Part shown: positions 36,355 to 45,046 of the stretch, piece after piece | Layout: every line of letters begins with the position of its first letter | How positions within the stretch are numbered: the stretch's first letter is position 1 | NCBI RefSeq assembly: GCF_002951615.1 | Contig: NZ_CP019062.1 | Coordinates: 1,674,001-1,738,000 of the forward strand | Source: Rahnella sikkimica | GTDB lineage: Bacteria; Pseudomonadota; Gammaproteobacteria; Enterobacterales; Enterobacteriaceae | Length of the DNA: 64,000 nucleotides | Reading direction: 5' to 3' | Position numbers and translations under genes: made by a program | Notes under the pieces: model-generated | What the model was told of the DNA's origin: nothing | Database searches by the model: none | What the model saw: the letters and a program-made list of their open reading frames with translations, nothing else

Positions 36355-37455
36355 TTACTGTATTTCAGCGCGGATCGTGGCGGTCGCCGTAAAATTCCCG
36401 GTTTCCGGCGCATTACCCGTGGCGTTAAACGGATATAAGTTGATTTCTGATGTTCCCACCTGAGACGCGTAATCCATGTTCAGCGGTAAGAAACCACTCA
36501 CCGGCGCAATCGTTGTCCCCGCTGCATTCAGAATTCTGACTGCCACATCCCCGTTGGTGGTCGCCAGCGCGGTCGGATCGTTGGCATCCGGCGTTCCCTG
36601 GAAGGAAAGGCTGACCTGAACCCCGTCTGAGATGTTGGTACAAGCGACGTTGAAGGCGACATTCTTCGGCGTGAAGTTTTTCGCCATCTCACCTTTGGTG
36701 GAAATATCGCCCGACATGATGTCGCCGAAAGGCACGGTGATCACACCGCCGCCGTTAATCACGCAGGATTGCGGCACGGTCACCGTTCCGCTCATCCAGA
36801 CGGTAGAGACCGGCGTCGGGGACTGCGTCGTGGCATCGGTCGCGATATACACATCAACAATTTTCGTCAGCGGGATGGTCTGGACACCGACAAAAGGACG
36901 ACGGAAGTACAGGGAAACCGAGCCTCTTGACCCTGTCGCGTACGGGTATCTGTCGCAACTGGTCGCCGTATTGAGGTTGCTGCGCCCTTCAAAAGGCGTC
37001 GCGATAAAGTCACTCACCCTCCCGGCGATATACACCTTACTGGCCACCGCGAGGTAATCGTTGATCGTGTAATAGTTCAGCGTCCCGTCGCTGTAGACCA
37101 TGCCGGTATCCGGCACTTTGGCGGTCGCGTATGCGCCGGTATAGTTACCCGTACAGGAACAGGTGACGTTATAGTTTCCGGTCAGGTTCCAGGTGTACGC
37201 GTCCGGTTTCACCGTTCCTGCCATGTTCTGTGCCGGGTCGCTCAGCAGGTAATCCATGGGAAAGTTATAGGTTTTAGTGCCGTCCGTTGGCGAACAGCTT
37301 GCCGCCTGTGCCGCGGTGCTCATCGCCCAGACAGACAGGCTGAAACAAACCAGCGCACAGGTTTTTCCCCATAAAGAGATGCGGGGGTGAATGATTTCAG
37401 AGGCCATATGTACGTTTTCCCTTTCCACTGACTGCTCAGGATGTTGATTATTCAT
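36355..37455 (-). CDS. Fimbrial tip adhesin-like protein
   Basis: A 366-residue two-domain protein, the usual size of FimH-type tip adhesins. A long signal region (KTCALVCFSLSVWAMSTAAQA) is followed by an N-terminal domain of about 190 residues with several cysteines (SCSPTDG, VTCSCTG, SCDRYPY) and a C-terminal pilin domain (SCVINGGGVITVPFGDIMSG, VACTNISDGVQVSLSFQG) ending in FTATATIRAEIQ. The N-terminal domain would bind the receptor; its ligand is not predictable. ATG 37455 was chosen; the frame opens with GTG at 37473, overlapping the usher stop, and ATG 37407 gives a more normal signal peptide, so the start is open. Confidence 0.82.
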   Translation of the reverse strand: MNNQHPEQSVERENVHMASEIIHPRISLWGKTCALVCFSLSVWAMSTAAQAASCSPTDGTKTYNFPMDYLLSDPAQNMAGTVKPDAYTWNLTGNYNVTCSCTGNYTGAYATAKVPDTGMVYSDGTLNYYTINDYLAVASKVYIAGRVSDFIATPFEGRSNLNTATSCDRYPYATGSRGSVSLYFRRPFVGVQTIPLTKIVDVYIATDATTQSPTPVSTVWMSGTVTVPQSCVINGGGVITVPFGDIMSGDISTKGEMAKNFTPKNVAFNVACTNISDGVQVSLSFQGTPDANDPTALATTNGDVAVRILNAAGTTIAPVSGFLPLNMDYASQVGTSEINLYPFNATGNAPETGNFTATATIRAEIQ

Positions 37456-37469
37456 TTCCGTATTTCCCC

Positions 37470-40028
37470 TCACCGGCAGGCTCCGTTAACCATCTGAATC
37501 CCCGAACCGGCAGACTGTTCAGACAGGCTGTAATTCACCTGACACGTTTGTGATGCGCCGTTGCCCCATTTCACGTCCAGCTTGCCCGCGTCAGCCATAC
37601 CGGACAGATACACTTGTCCGCTGTCGCCCACGATGCTGCTGTTGCCGTTTTTACCGGAGGTGTTGGTTGCCATCGCACCAAACGGAACCGGCTGGCCGTC
37701 CGCACGGGTCAGGGTCATCAGGACACGCTGGCCGACGTTAGGATCGAAGTCCGCACGCACCACCGCGCCGCGGGTAGGGATCACCGCCGTACTGGTCAGC
37801 GTCATATCCACGTTGTCCGGTAACGTTGAGGTATCGAGTGAAATCTGGTTGCGACGGTACGCCGTGGCATACGGCACAACCGCATATCCGCGCCAGTCAG
37901 TTTTGACACCGGTGTTGCTGGCAATACTGACGTCATCCGCCCCCGGTGCTTTCACCAGAACAATGGTTTCGCTCAGCGGTTGCGATAACGTCACGCCGTT
38001 TTCGTGCACCAGAATGCCGCCCTGCAGGCCGTAATCCATGCGGCGCTGGCTGTTGTCATAACCGTAACCGGCGTTAACTTCGCCATAACCGCCCTTGTAG
38101 TCCGCACTCGCGTACCCGTTGGAACCTTGTCCCTGGCTGCCATAACCCTGATTGATGCTGTAGTTCAGGTTGTTATCCGCCAGCGCCGTTCCGCTCAGGC
38201 CGACGTTTTGCGTGGTGTTGCCATTTTTGCTGGTGTTGAGGTTGTATGTGGCATAACTGCCCGCCAGCCACTGACTCAGCGGCACGCTGATATTGATGGC
38301 AACAATCTGGTCGGTGTAGTACGTGCGGTTGCCGTTACTGTCAGTACCGTTGCGGTTGTAGGTGTAGTTGAGGCCGTAAGAAACGCCTTTCCAGGTGTTG
38401 TTGTAACCCACGCTGGCAGACTCGGTAGAACGGTTGTTGTTCCAGTATTCTTCCTTCACCAGGCTCAGGGACATCGCACCGGCTTTTTCCCATAAGTTCT
38501 GGCTCAGCGTCAGTTCTGCCCGGCTCTTCTTATGGTCGGAGTAATAGCCGTTACCGCCGGAGTAACTTTCGAGCGCTTCTTTCAGGGTATAGAAGCCCTG
38601 CGTGGAATAGCGGTAACTGGCCAGACTGAAGTTCGTGCCCGATTCAACGAAACTTTTACCGTAACGCACGCGGTATGACTGACCGCTGTCTTTGGGGTTA
38701 TCTTCCTGTTTGGTCCACGCCTGGGTGATATCCGCTGACAAGGCCCCGATGGCCCCGAGGTTTTGCCCGAGACCGGCCGCCAGCGACTGATATTTACTCG
38801 CCGCCTGCAAACCGCCGTACACCGTGGCGCCGTGGGATAAACCATAAATGGCGGTACCCTGCGTGAACGGCGTTTTCTCAACATCGCTGCTGTAAGAACG
38901 GTACTGACCGCTGGTGAAGCTGTATTTCAGATGACCTTCACGTTGCAGCACCGGTACCGACGCGAACGGCACAACCAGATTCTGCTCACTGCCGTCGGCT
39001 TCTTTGATGGTGACATTCAGGTCACCACTGCCCGCCGTCGGATACAGGTCGGAAATCGCGAACGCCCCCGCCGGGACATAGCTCTGATAAATGACGTAGC
39101 CGTTCTGGCGGATGGTCACCTGCGCGTTACTGCGCGCAATCCCGCGCACGACCGGCGAATAGCCTTTCATGCTGTCGGGTAACATGTCGTCATCCGTCGC
39201 CAGCTGAAGCCCGCGGAAAGGTACGGTATCGAAAACTTCCGTCGGCGAGTTGCTGTCACCGAGCGTCAGCTGGCTTTTGAGCACCTGAATATCGCGCTGC
39301 AAATATGTATTGATGGAATCCCAGTGATCGGTTCCCTTGCTGTCGCGGTTCCACGTTGAATAGTTACGCAAACGCCAGGCACCCAGATTCGCGCCGGAAC
39401 GCAGGTTCAGGTAATAGGTATTGGAATTACGGGTGTCGTTATCACGCGCTTCGGTATTTGCACCGCTGAAGCTGTAGTTCATCAGCAACGCCGGAATACC
39501 CGAATCCCATTTGTCTGGAGACACGTAGCCGCGCGCCTGAGAATTCAGGGAAGCCTGAGGAATGCTCAGATCCAGCCGTTGCTGATCAAAACGCAGCGTC
39601 GCAGCAGACTGTGGGATTTCGCCGGTAAAGTTGGCGCACGCATCGCTGGCAGCAATGCCCGGATACATCCCCGTTTTGACGCCCATCTCTTTGAGCATTT
39701 CGGTGCTCAGACAAGGCTGAAGGCTCTTTTTGCCCGAGCTGTTTGTGACGAGTGAAAATACGACGTCTTTGGTATCGACCATCGAACCATTAAGATAAAT
39801 ATCAACACGGTACGTGCCCGGTGGCTGCAAGTCCCCTTCTTCAAAAACAGAAAGATCGGCTTTCCCTTGTGCAGGATTATCAATTTCCAGTAATGCCGGG
39901 TTGAAATATTCCGCCGCACTGGCCATGCCTGCACCGCCCATTAACATCGCGAACTGACAGGAAACCAGCCAGGCAATCCGGGAGCGTTTAAAGCCGGTCG
40001 AAGTCTTATTCTTCGGTTTTTTGTTCAT
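37470..40028 (-). CDS. Fimbrial outer-membrane usher (FimD family)
   Basis: An 852-residue usher: signal peptide (ending GMASA/AE), N-terminal periplasmic domain that takes chaperone-subunit complexes (YFNPALLEIDNPAQGKADLS), the 24-strand barrel with plug (about residues 140-650, including PFRGLQLATDDDMLPDSMKG), and C-terminal domains with the Cys pair near the end (ASQTCQV, NGACR). It is the secretion and assembly pore for the fimbria. ATG 40028 precedes the signal peptide; a longer frame to 40079 lacks support. The downstream adhesin frame overlaps its stop. Confidence 0.93.
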   Translation of the reverse strand: MNKKPKNKTSTGFKRSRIAWLVSCQFAMLMGGAGMASAAEYFNPALLEIDNPAQGKADLSVFEEGDLQPPGTYRVDIYLNGSMVDTKDVVFSLVTNSSGKKSLQPCLSTEMLKEMGVKTGMYPGIAASDACANFTGEIPQSAATLRFDQQRLDLSIPQASLNSQARGYVSPDKWDSGIPALLMNYSFSGANTEARDNDTRNSNTYYLNLRSGANLGAWRLRNYSTWNRDSKGTDHWDSINTYLQRDIQVLKSQLTLGDSNSPTEVFDTVPFRGLQLATDDDMLPDSMKGYSPVVRGIARSNAQVTIRQNGYVIYQSYVPAGAFAISDLYPTAGSGDLNVTIKEADGSEQNLVVPFASVPVLQREGHLKYSFTSGQYRSYSSDVEKTPFTQGTAIYGLSHGATVYGGLQAASKYQSLAAGLGQNLGAIGALSADITQAWTKQEDNPKDSGQSYRVRYGKSFVESGTNFSLASYRYSTQGFYTLKEALESYSGGNGYYSDHKKSRAELTLSQNLWEKAGAMSLSLVKEEYWNNNRSTESASVGYNNTWKGVSYGLNYTYNRNGTDSNGNRTYYTDQIVAINISVPLSQWLAGSYATYNLNTSKNGNTTQNVGLSGTALADNNLNYSINQGYGSQGQGSNGYASADYKGGYGEVNAGYGYDNSQRRMDYGLQGGILVHENGVTLSQPLSETIVLVKAPGADDVSIASNTGVKTDWRGYAVVPYATAYRRNQISLDTSTLPDNVDMTLTSTAVIPTRGAVVRADFDPNVGQRVLMTLTRADGQPVPFGAMATNTSGKNGNSSIVGDSGQVYLSGMADAGKLDVKWGNGASQTCQVNYSLSEQSAGSGIQMVNGACR

Positions 40029-40125
40029 TCGTATAATTCCATTTTTCAACGCAACCAGAATGACTGGTGCACCCTCCATCCCTTGTCCTGCCCGTTCAGC
40101 AAAGCTTATCTGGCGACGGCGCAGA

Positions 40126-40809
40126 TCAAAGTGTTGCCACTAACGGCTTGCTGGTACCGCCGTAGTCGTTAATGAACTGCCAGCTCAGTGCGCCGCCGTT
40201 CAATGCAGGAACGGCAAAGGTGGCGCTTGATTGCGGGGCAACCATCGTGGCTTCTTTCACGGCGGTGCCGTTTATCTTCACATTGAAGAAAGTGATGTAA
40301 TGCGCAGAGGGATTGGTCACCTGCAGGCCGTTGCCAGCGCGTTTCCAGGTCAGCGTTTTGGCTGCGTCTTCCAGCGAGTCCTTCACGGCCGCCGGGCGGT
40401 AAATCAGTTTGATGCGCGTTTTCACCGCGATTTGCAGGGTGTTTTCTTTTTTCTCAGCGGAAGGGATCGATTTGATGTTCAGCCAGTAGAGCGATTCTTT
40501 GTTTTCCGGCAAGTTTCCGCCCGCGCGAACGACCCGCAGGATATTTTGCTGGTTGCCATCAAGACGGAACAAAGGCGGCGTGACGATAAAAGGGGCCTTT
40601 TCACCCTGCCCACCCGTTTCGGTCAGAGCACCATCGACCCAGGACTGAATGAGATACGGCGTGTGATCCGGGTTACTGATATTGATCGACGCTTCTTTTT
40701 TTCCGCCGTCATAAATCAGACGTGTTCCGCCCACGACGATGCCTGCCTGCGCTGCTGACGCAAACGTCATTAATAGTGCTGCCACCGCTGTGACGCGCCA
40801 TTTATTCAT
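40126..40809 (-). CDS. Periplasmic fimbrial chaperone (FimC/PapD family)
   Basis: A 227-residue chaperone with two Ig-like domains and a signal peptide ending AAQA/GI. The residues that anchor the subunit C-terminus are visible: Arg in GGTRLIYDGGKKEASINISN and Lys in TRIKLIYRP. The short F1-G1 region and the NPSAHYITF motif fit the FGS class that serves rod-like type 1 fimbriae. It lies between the major pilin and the usher, the classic fim order. Confidence 0.93.
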   Translation of the reverse strand: MNKWRVTAVAALLMTFASAAQAGIVVGGTRLIYDGGKKEASINISNPDHTPYLIQSWVDGALTETGGQGEKAPFIVTPPLFRLDGNQQNILRVVRAGGNLPENKESLYWLNIKSIPSAEKKENTLQIAVKTRIKLIYRPAAVKDSLEDAAKTLTWKRAGNGLQVTNPSAHYITFFNVKINGTAVKEATMVAPQSSATFAVPALNGGALSWQFINDYGGTSKPLVATL

Positions 40810-40917
40810 GGTGATTCAACCTGTCTTTTGGATTCATGTAGACCAAGGATTCAAACAGACCAGGGGCTAAAATAGTCCCTGGTCTGACTTATCTGATAGC
40901 TATGGGATCAGTAAGAC

Positions 40918-41439
40918 TTATTGATAAACAACGGTGAACTGCGTCACGCCGTTTGCATCACCGACGGTCACTGCGTCAGTCAGGGAGATGTAACGCGCGG
41001 AAAAGTCCAGGTTGTTTGCAGCGGTGCTGACCAGCGGGTATACAGAGGAGTCTTCGTACAGTGGAACCACTTTGTTCTGGTTGTCAGAAATCTGGATGCC
41101 CACGCCAGTAGCGGTCGTGTCGCCAGCGGTCAGTGCCAGAATGCTGTTATCACCAGAAACCTGGTTGCCGTCGAAACGCACGGTGGCACCGGTAACGGTG
41201 TCCGGGCAGTCAGTCAGAACCAGAGTGAACTTCTTAGGTGCAGCCAGAGTGCCTGCAACCGGGAAAGCAGTACGTGCGATATTGCCCAGGAAAACATCCT
41301 GGTCTTTAGATGCCGTATCAACAGTACAAGCTGCATCAGTGATAGTGCCGGTGAAGTTTACTGCGCCATCCGCAGCGAAAGCTGAAGAAGCAAAAGCGGA
41401 AGCAGCCATCAGGGCAACAACAAGAAGATTCTTTTTCAC
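40918..41439 (-). CDS. Major fimbrial subunit (FimA-like pilin)
   Basis: A 173-residue pilin. The GTG at 41439, with AGGAAAA before it, gives a signal peptide (KKNLLVVALMAASAFASSAFA) and mature start ADGAVNFTGTITDAACTVD. The Cys pair (ACTVD, DCPDT) and the C-terminal strand VTQFTVVYQ, with the penultimate Tyr bound by the chaperone, are all present. It is the first gene of the fimbrial operon, directly downstream of the invertible element, and so the gene whose expression the switch would control. The leader between the switch edge and the GTG is about 155 bases. Confidence 0.9.
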   Translation of the reverse strand: MKKNLLVVALMAASAFASSAFAADGAVNFTGTITDAACTVDTASKDQDVFLGNIARTAFPVAGTLAAPKKFTLVLTDCPDTVTGATVRFDGNQVSGDNSILALTAGDTTATGVGIQISDNQNKVVPLYEDSSVYPLVSTAANNLDFSARYISLTDAVTVGDANGVTQFTVVYQ

Positions 41440-41593
41440 GATATTTTTCCTATTAACATATTGCTGTCGACACACCTTCGTGGTGTATCGAATTGTTTTT
41501 GACAAAACCATCTGCCATTCCTTTATTTAGTTCACGGAGTTCCACTCCATTTAATAAAGCGTTTGCTCAGGTTAACGTCCTAAACCAAACGAT

Positions 41594-41904
41594 TCATTTT
41601 GAACTAAAGTGACTCCTTTAGTGTTTTTCACTTGTTTTATAATTTTATGTGGATTTTTATGCTTATATTATTGATTTTTTAAGTTAATTAATTCAGAAAG
41701 TGTAAACAACATTGAAAGGGATAAATGTTCTTACGTGCGGGATATAAGAAAAAACCGAGACATGAAAAATGCGGGTTAATCGTTTTTATGGCGGTAAGTT
41801 GTTGAATAAAGGTTAATTAATGGAATTTTTTGCGAGGATTGTTTTCGAGTATTGACAGAGATTTACGCTCTCACTAGGATAGGCTCCAATTTAGTTCAAA
41901 ATGA
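41594..41904. promoter_or_regulatory. fimS-like invertible promoter element (phase switch)
   Basis: Perfect 15-bp inverted repeats TCATTTTGAACTAAA (41594-41608) and TTTAGTTCAAAATGA (41890-41904) bound a 281-bp AT-rich segment, 311 bp in all, nearly the size of E. coli fimS (about 314 bp). GACTCC or GGCTCC motifs flank both repeats, as expected for recombinase half-sites, and a partial copy (TTTAGTTCA) stands at 41527. It lies between the FimA-like pilin gene and a FimE-positioned recombinase. The only good sigma-70 promoter inside points right, away from the pilin gene, so the sequenced state is OFF. Confidence 0.88.
41852..41880 (+). promoter_or_regulatory. Sigma-70 promoter inside the switch, pointing away from the pilin gene
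   Basis: TTGACA (41852-41857) and TAGGAT (41875-41880) with a 17-bp spacer. Transcription would start about 3-8 bases before the right inverted repeat. After inversion the same promoter would sit at the left edge and read into the major pilin gene. Confidence 0.78.
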
Positions 41905-41933
41905 CTCCATTGTAATAATTAGTTACATGTTAT

Positions 41934-42482
41934 TTACCACACTTCTTTAAACCGCTGAGCATTACTGGCGGTATATAAAACCGTGTTCTGAATATTCCGG
42001 TGTCCTAAATAATCCTGGATTAACCGGGTATCTATTCCACGGTCGGCAAGCGCAAATCCACAACCGTGCCTTAACATATGTGGATGGGCATTTATAGTGA
42101 GATTAGCGGCTTCACTGTAATTACGAATAAGCCAGTAGATCCTCTGACGAGATAATTTCGCGCCCCGGTTAGATAAAAATAACCAGTCGGAATCCGCGCC
42201 CCGATACTGCTTCCTTTTATTCAGCCAAAGCCTGAGAGATTTCCTTTCTCTCATATAAAGAGGATGAACCGTAGAAAAACCATTTTTTAAACGGTGGATA
42301 TAAATATTGTTGCCCTCCATATCGATGTCGGACAGCCGCCAGCTGCTGATCTCACTGACCCGGCACCCGTGGATAAAGCACATCCAAATCAGACAATAAT
42401 CACGCTCCGCGTGTGTGCTGTGCAGCGTGGCTTCCAGCAGTTTCTCCACTTCAGACGGGGTTAAATATTTACGATTTTTCAT
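41934..42482 (-). CDS. FimB/FimE-type tyrosine recombinase (next to the switch)
   Basis: A 182-residue recombinase with the full active site: R41 (GCRVSE), K66 (RLKNGFS), H135 and R138 (HMLRH), H161 (GHRN) and Y170 (VLYTAS). It closely resembles the recombinase at 33.0-33.5 kb, above all in the second half (DTRLIQDYLGHRNIQNTV is shared). Its stop lies about 30 bp from the right inverted repeat and it reads toward the switch, the position of fimE in E. coli. In the present orientation the switch promoter would run antisense into its 3' end, which could alter its mRNA. Confidence 0.9.
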   Translation of the reverse strand: MKNRKYLTPSEVEKLLEATLHSTHAERDYCLIWMCFIHGCRVSEISSWRLSDIDMEGNNIYIHRLKNGFSTVHPLYMRERKSLRLWLNKRKQYRGADSDWLFLSNRGAKLSRQRIYWLIRNYSEAANLTINAHPHMLRHGCGFALADRGIDTRLIQDYLGHRNIQNTVLYTASNAQRFKEVW

Positions 42483-43138
42483 GGTGCCTGTTCCTCTGTT
42501 TGTAATCTGAGATAAGGTTATCTTTCATCTGACCTGACAAATAAAATTGACTCACGTTTATTTTTGCAGGCTAATCCGTGCGGGTGAAAGGTTAACTTCT
42601 GCTCCTTGTTTAAATACACGACGCAACTTATAAAACGCTCACACCTCCTGAAAAATTAATAATGCTCAAAAAAGCATCTGATGCCGATGCGTTATATACG
42701 CGATTTACTCACCTCACTAAATGAAAAACGATAATAAAAAAGCCCCTGAAACAGAGTATAGGTGAAGTTAGTTATATCATCATAAGGAAAATAACACAGA
42801 CCCGGTAAGTAAATAATAAACAGAACGGGAATATAAGGAACTTGCCAGTCTTATCGATAGCTTTCAATGATTGATCGCTAAAAAATATTGGGATTTATTA
42901 CATATTTGTCTGTTTTTTATCAGGTTTTATTGGCGAACAAACCCGGAAAGAGACAAGGAGTTTTCTTAGCCCTTGCCGGTGTTTTTTTCACCCTACGAAC
43001 ATTTATTTTTCATAGTGCAAACAAACAGGCACACAAAGGCGAGAGCTGACGATTGAATGAGCGGGAATGTGTCAAAACAGAAATCGTCAGAAGGGAATCT
43101 GACAGAAAGTGGCGGAAACACGAGGGGGAATCAAACAA
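42483..43138. other. AT-rich intergenic region between the fimbrial cluster and the peptide/acyl operon
   Basis: About 650 bp without a convincing reading frame on either strand. It must contain the promoter of the recombinase gene that starts at 42482 (AGAGGA stands before that ATG). Short direct and inverted motifs are present but none is strong enough to name. Confidence 0.55.
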
Positions 43139-43163
43139 AATCAGGACGCTTAGCGTCCTGATT
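43139..43163 (-). terminator. Intrinsic terminator of the peptide/acyl operon
   Basis: A perfect stem ATCAGGACGC/GCGTCCTGAT followed on the minus strand by TTTTGTTTGATT. It lies 28 bases beyond the stop of the ketoreductase gene and marks the 3' end of the 11-gene operon. Confidence 0.82.
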
Positions 43164-43190
43164 ACACAACGGAAAGAAGCGGGGAAAATC

Positions 43191-43925
43191 TCAGGCGGAA
43201 AGACCGCCGTCCAGAACCAGCGTCTGGCCGGTCATATAGGCACTGTCATCGCTGACCAGCCAGGAGACCGCGCCAGCCACTTCTTCCGGCTGGCCAAAAC
43301 GCTTGAGCGGGATCGTTTTACGGATCCCCGACAGCACGTCTTTCGGCACGGTATCGAGAATTTCCGTGCGGATGTACCCCGGCAACAGGCAGTTAACCCG
43401 CACGCCAAAACGCCCCAGTTCGATGGAAAGCGTCCGGCTGACGCCGATCATCGCGGCTTTGGTGGCGGCATACGCCGTCTGGCCGCTGTTACCTTTAATG
43501 CCGGTGACGGATGACATCATCACCACCGACCCGCCACCCTGCAACATCATCGGCTCCAGTAAGTGCTGATTCCAGTAGAAGATGGCGTTCAGATTGGTAT
43601 CCATCACTTTTCGCCAGTTTTCGCTGGTCTGATGAATATGCAACGCATCGAGCGTAATCCCGGCATTGTGTACCACCGCATGTGGCGCGCCCAGACGCGC
43701 CAGCAGCGCAGCGGACAACGCCGCCACCGCCTGTTCATCGCGGCCATCACACTGATGCCCTTCTACCGAACCCGGCAATCCGGCACACGCCTGCTCCAGT
43801 TCAGTGCTTTCCATTTCGCTGTTCTGCCAGGTGAAAACGACATTCCAGTCTTTTGCCAGCCGCATGACCGTGGCACGACCAATGCCACGACTTCCGCCGG
43901 TCACGAGGATCCATTTATTCTGCAT
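43191..43925 (-). CDS. FabG-like 3-ketoacyl-ACP reductase, last gene of the peptide/acyl operon
   Basis: A 244-residue short-chain dehydrogenase. The NADPH-binding TGGSRGIG (9-16), NAG (87-89) and the catalytic Ser138 or Ser139, Tyr152 and Lys156 (AYAATK) are intact, and the C-terminal PLKRFGQPEEVAGAV and GQTLVLDGG are FabG-like. It would reduce the keto group on an acyl chain carried by the ACP encoded 3 bp upstream. It is not the housekeeping fabG, which lies in the fabHDG operon elsewhere in such genomes. In this operon it completes a ketosynthase, dehydratase and reductase set lacking an enoyl reductase, so chains could stay unsaturated or be finished by host FabI. Confidence 0.88.
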   Translation of the reverse strand: MQNKWILVTGGSRGIGRATVMRLAKDWNVVFTWQNSEMESTELEQACAGLPGSVEGHQCDGRDEQAVAALSAALLARLGAPHAVVHNAGITLDALHIHQTSENWRKVMDTNLNAIFYWNQHLLEPMMLQGGGSVVMMSSVTGIKGNSGQTAYAATKAAMIGVSRTLSIELGRFGVRVNCLLPGYIRTEILDTVPKDVLSGIRKTIPLKRFGQPEEVAGAVSWLVSDDSAYMTGQTLVLDGGLSA

Positions 43926-43928
43926 GGC

Positions 43929-44177
43929 TTATTGACTGTGATCGCTGAGGTACTGGCACAATTCGCGCAGTGAAATGTGCGGATTGTTGATGAACAAATC
44001 GGCTTCCACCGACACGCCAAATTCCTTTTTCGCCAGCACCATCAGTTCGACATAATCGAGGCTGTCCAGCTTGAGCTGGTGAAGCGGCGAGTCAGGCGTT
44101 AAGGCATCGGGTTCCAGATCTTTCGCATCGCACAGCATTTCGCTAACTTTTTCATAAACTTCATCGTATTGCGCCAT
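43929..44177 (-). CDS. Acyl carrier protein of the peptide/acyl operon
   Basis: An 82-residue acidic four-helix carrier with the phosphopantetheine site Ser39 in LKLDSLDYVELM. It is distinct from housekeeping AcpP (whose site is DSLDTVELVM) and begins MAQYDEVYEKVSEMLCDAKD. It would hold the growing acyl chain for the ketosynthase, dehydratase and ketoreductase of the same operon, and perhaps donate it to the LpxL-like acyltransferase encoded upstream. No dedicated phosphopantetheinyl transferase is in the operon, so a host enzyme must load it. Confidence 0.88.
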   Translation of the reverse strand: MAQYDEVYEKVSEMLCDAKDLEPDALTPDSPLHQLKLDSLDYVELMVLAKKEFGVSVEADLFINNPHISLRELCQYLSDHSQ

Positions 44178-44230
44178 TTTTTAGTCCTTTAATATCATTA
44201 TGTTGGAGTAAATATCTTAAAAATTGAAAT

Positions 44231-45046
44231 TCAAAGCGTCAGCGGCCCGGTTTTGAGCGTCACGGTCACCGTCATGAGCGGGTCTTTCCCCCGCCATGCC
44301 TGCAGGCTGGCGAGCAAAATCAACCCTGAATGCTTATCACCGGTTACCAGCGTCGGCAGCACGGCGTAATCGAAACCTTCGCAGCACGCCGCTTCTGTGC
44401 CCGCCGCCAGCAACGAACGTGAAAAACGGGTTTCATGATGCGTCTGTACCACCTGCACCAGACTGAAAACCTCGCGCAGGCGTGTCGCCCGGACTTCCGG
44501 CAAAATGCTGCGCACGGTGTCCAGCGTGTCGGGCGACTGAACCAGCTGACGAAACAGCACCGCGTCCATAAAATTCCAGACTGCCACCGGTTTTCCACCG
44601 TGCGGGAAATCCTGATAAAACGACGTCAGGGTTTGCGCAGAAAGTGAAAACGTCTGCGTCACCGGCGCTAAATTCACGCTACCCGTGCCGGTCAGTTTGC
44701 TGCTGATACTGACCTGCCCGGAAGCCTCTTTGCCCAGCAGATTGCCGCTTATCTGCATGTGCCCACGGCGCACCGTTTCACTCAGCGCCAGCTGATATGG
44801 CTGATCGCAAAGCACCGGTTCGCGCAGGCGGCTGATAAAACTGAAACCGTCAGCGCCGGACGCGTCTTTTTCCATCCGGGCACTCAGCGCCGTTTTGATA
44901 TCGAGCATCGCGCGCATACCGTGAACGCATAAACCGTCCAACCCCAGCCGTTTGGCTTCGGCGTGATCAAAATGAATCGGATTATCATCACCGGAAAACT
45001 TCGCCCACGTTTCGGCATCGCGCAGGCTGTAGATAAACGACATCAT
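44231..45046 (-). CDS. MaoC-like (hot-dog) acyl dehydratase
   Basis: A 271-residue protein whose N-terminus carries the hydratase/dehydratase motif KFSGDDNPIHFD, with catalytic Asp20 and His25, as in MaoC and R-specific enoyl hydratases. The length suggests a double hot-dog fold. It would remove water from a 3-hydroxyacyl-ACP. ATG 45046 (followed by a second ATG at 45043) overlaps the ketosynthase stop, so translation is coupled; an open frame extends to 45160 but lies within the ketosynthase gene. The C-terminal half has no motif I can name. The ACP gene follows after 53 bp. Confidence 0.78.
   Translation of the reverse strand: MMSFIYSLRDAETWAKFSGDDNPIHFDHAEAKRLGLDGLCVHGMRAMLDIKTALSARMEKDASGADGFSFISRLREPVLCDQPYQLALSETVRRGHMQISGNLLGKEASGQVSISSKLTGTGSVNLAPVTQTFSLSAQTLTSFYQDFPHGGKPVAVWNFMDAVLFRQLVQSPDTLDTVRSILPEVRATRLREVFSLVQVVQTHHETRFSRSLLAAGTEAACCEGFDYAVLPTLVTGDKHSGLILLASLQAWRGKDPLMTVTVTLKTGPLTL

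Noticed and set aside
43053..43514. Frame of 153 codons on the plus strand over the operon terminator and ketoreductase gene
   Set aside because: Covers a terminator hairpin and is antisense to a well-supported reductase.
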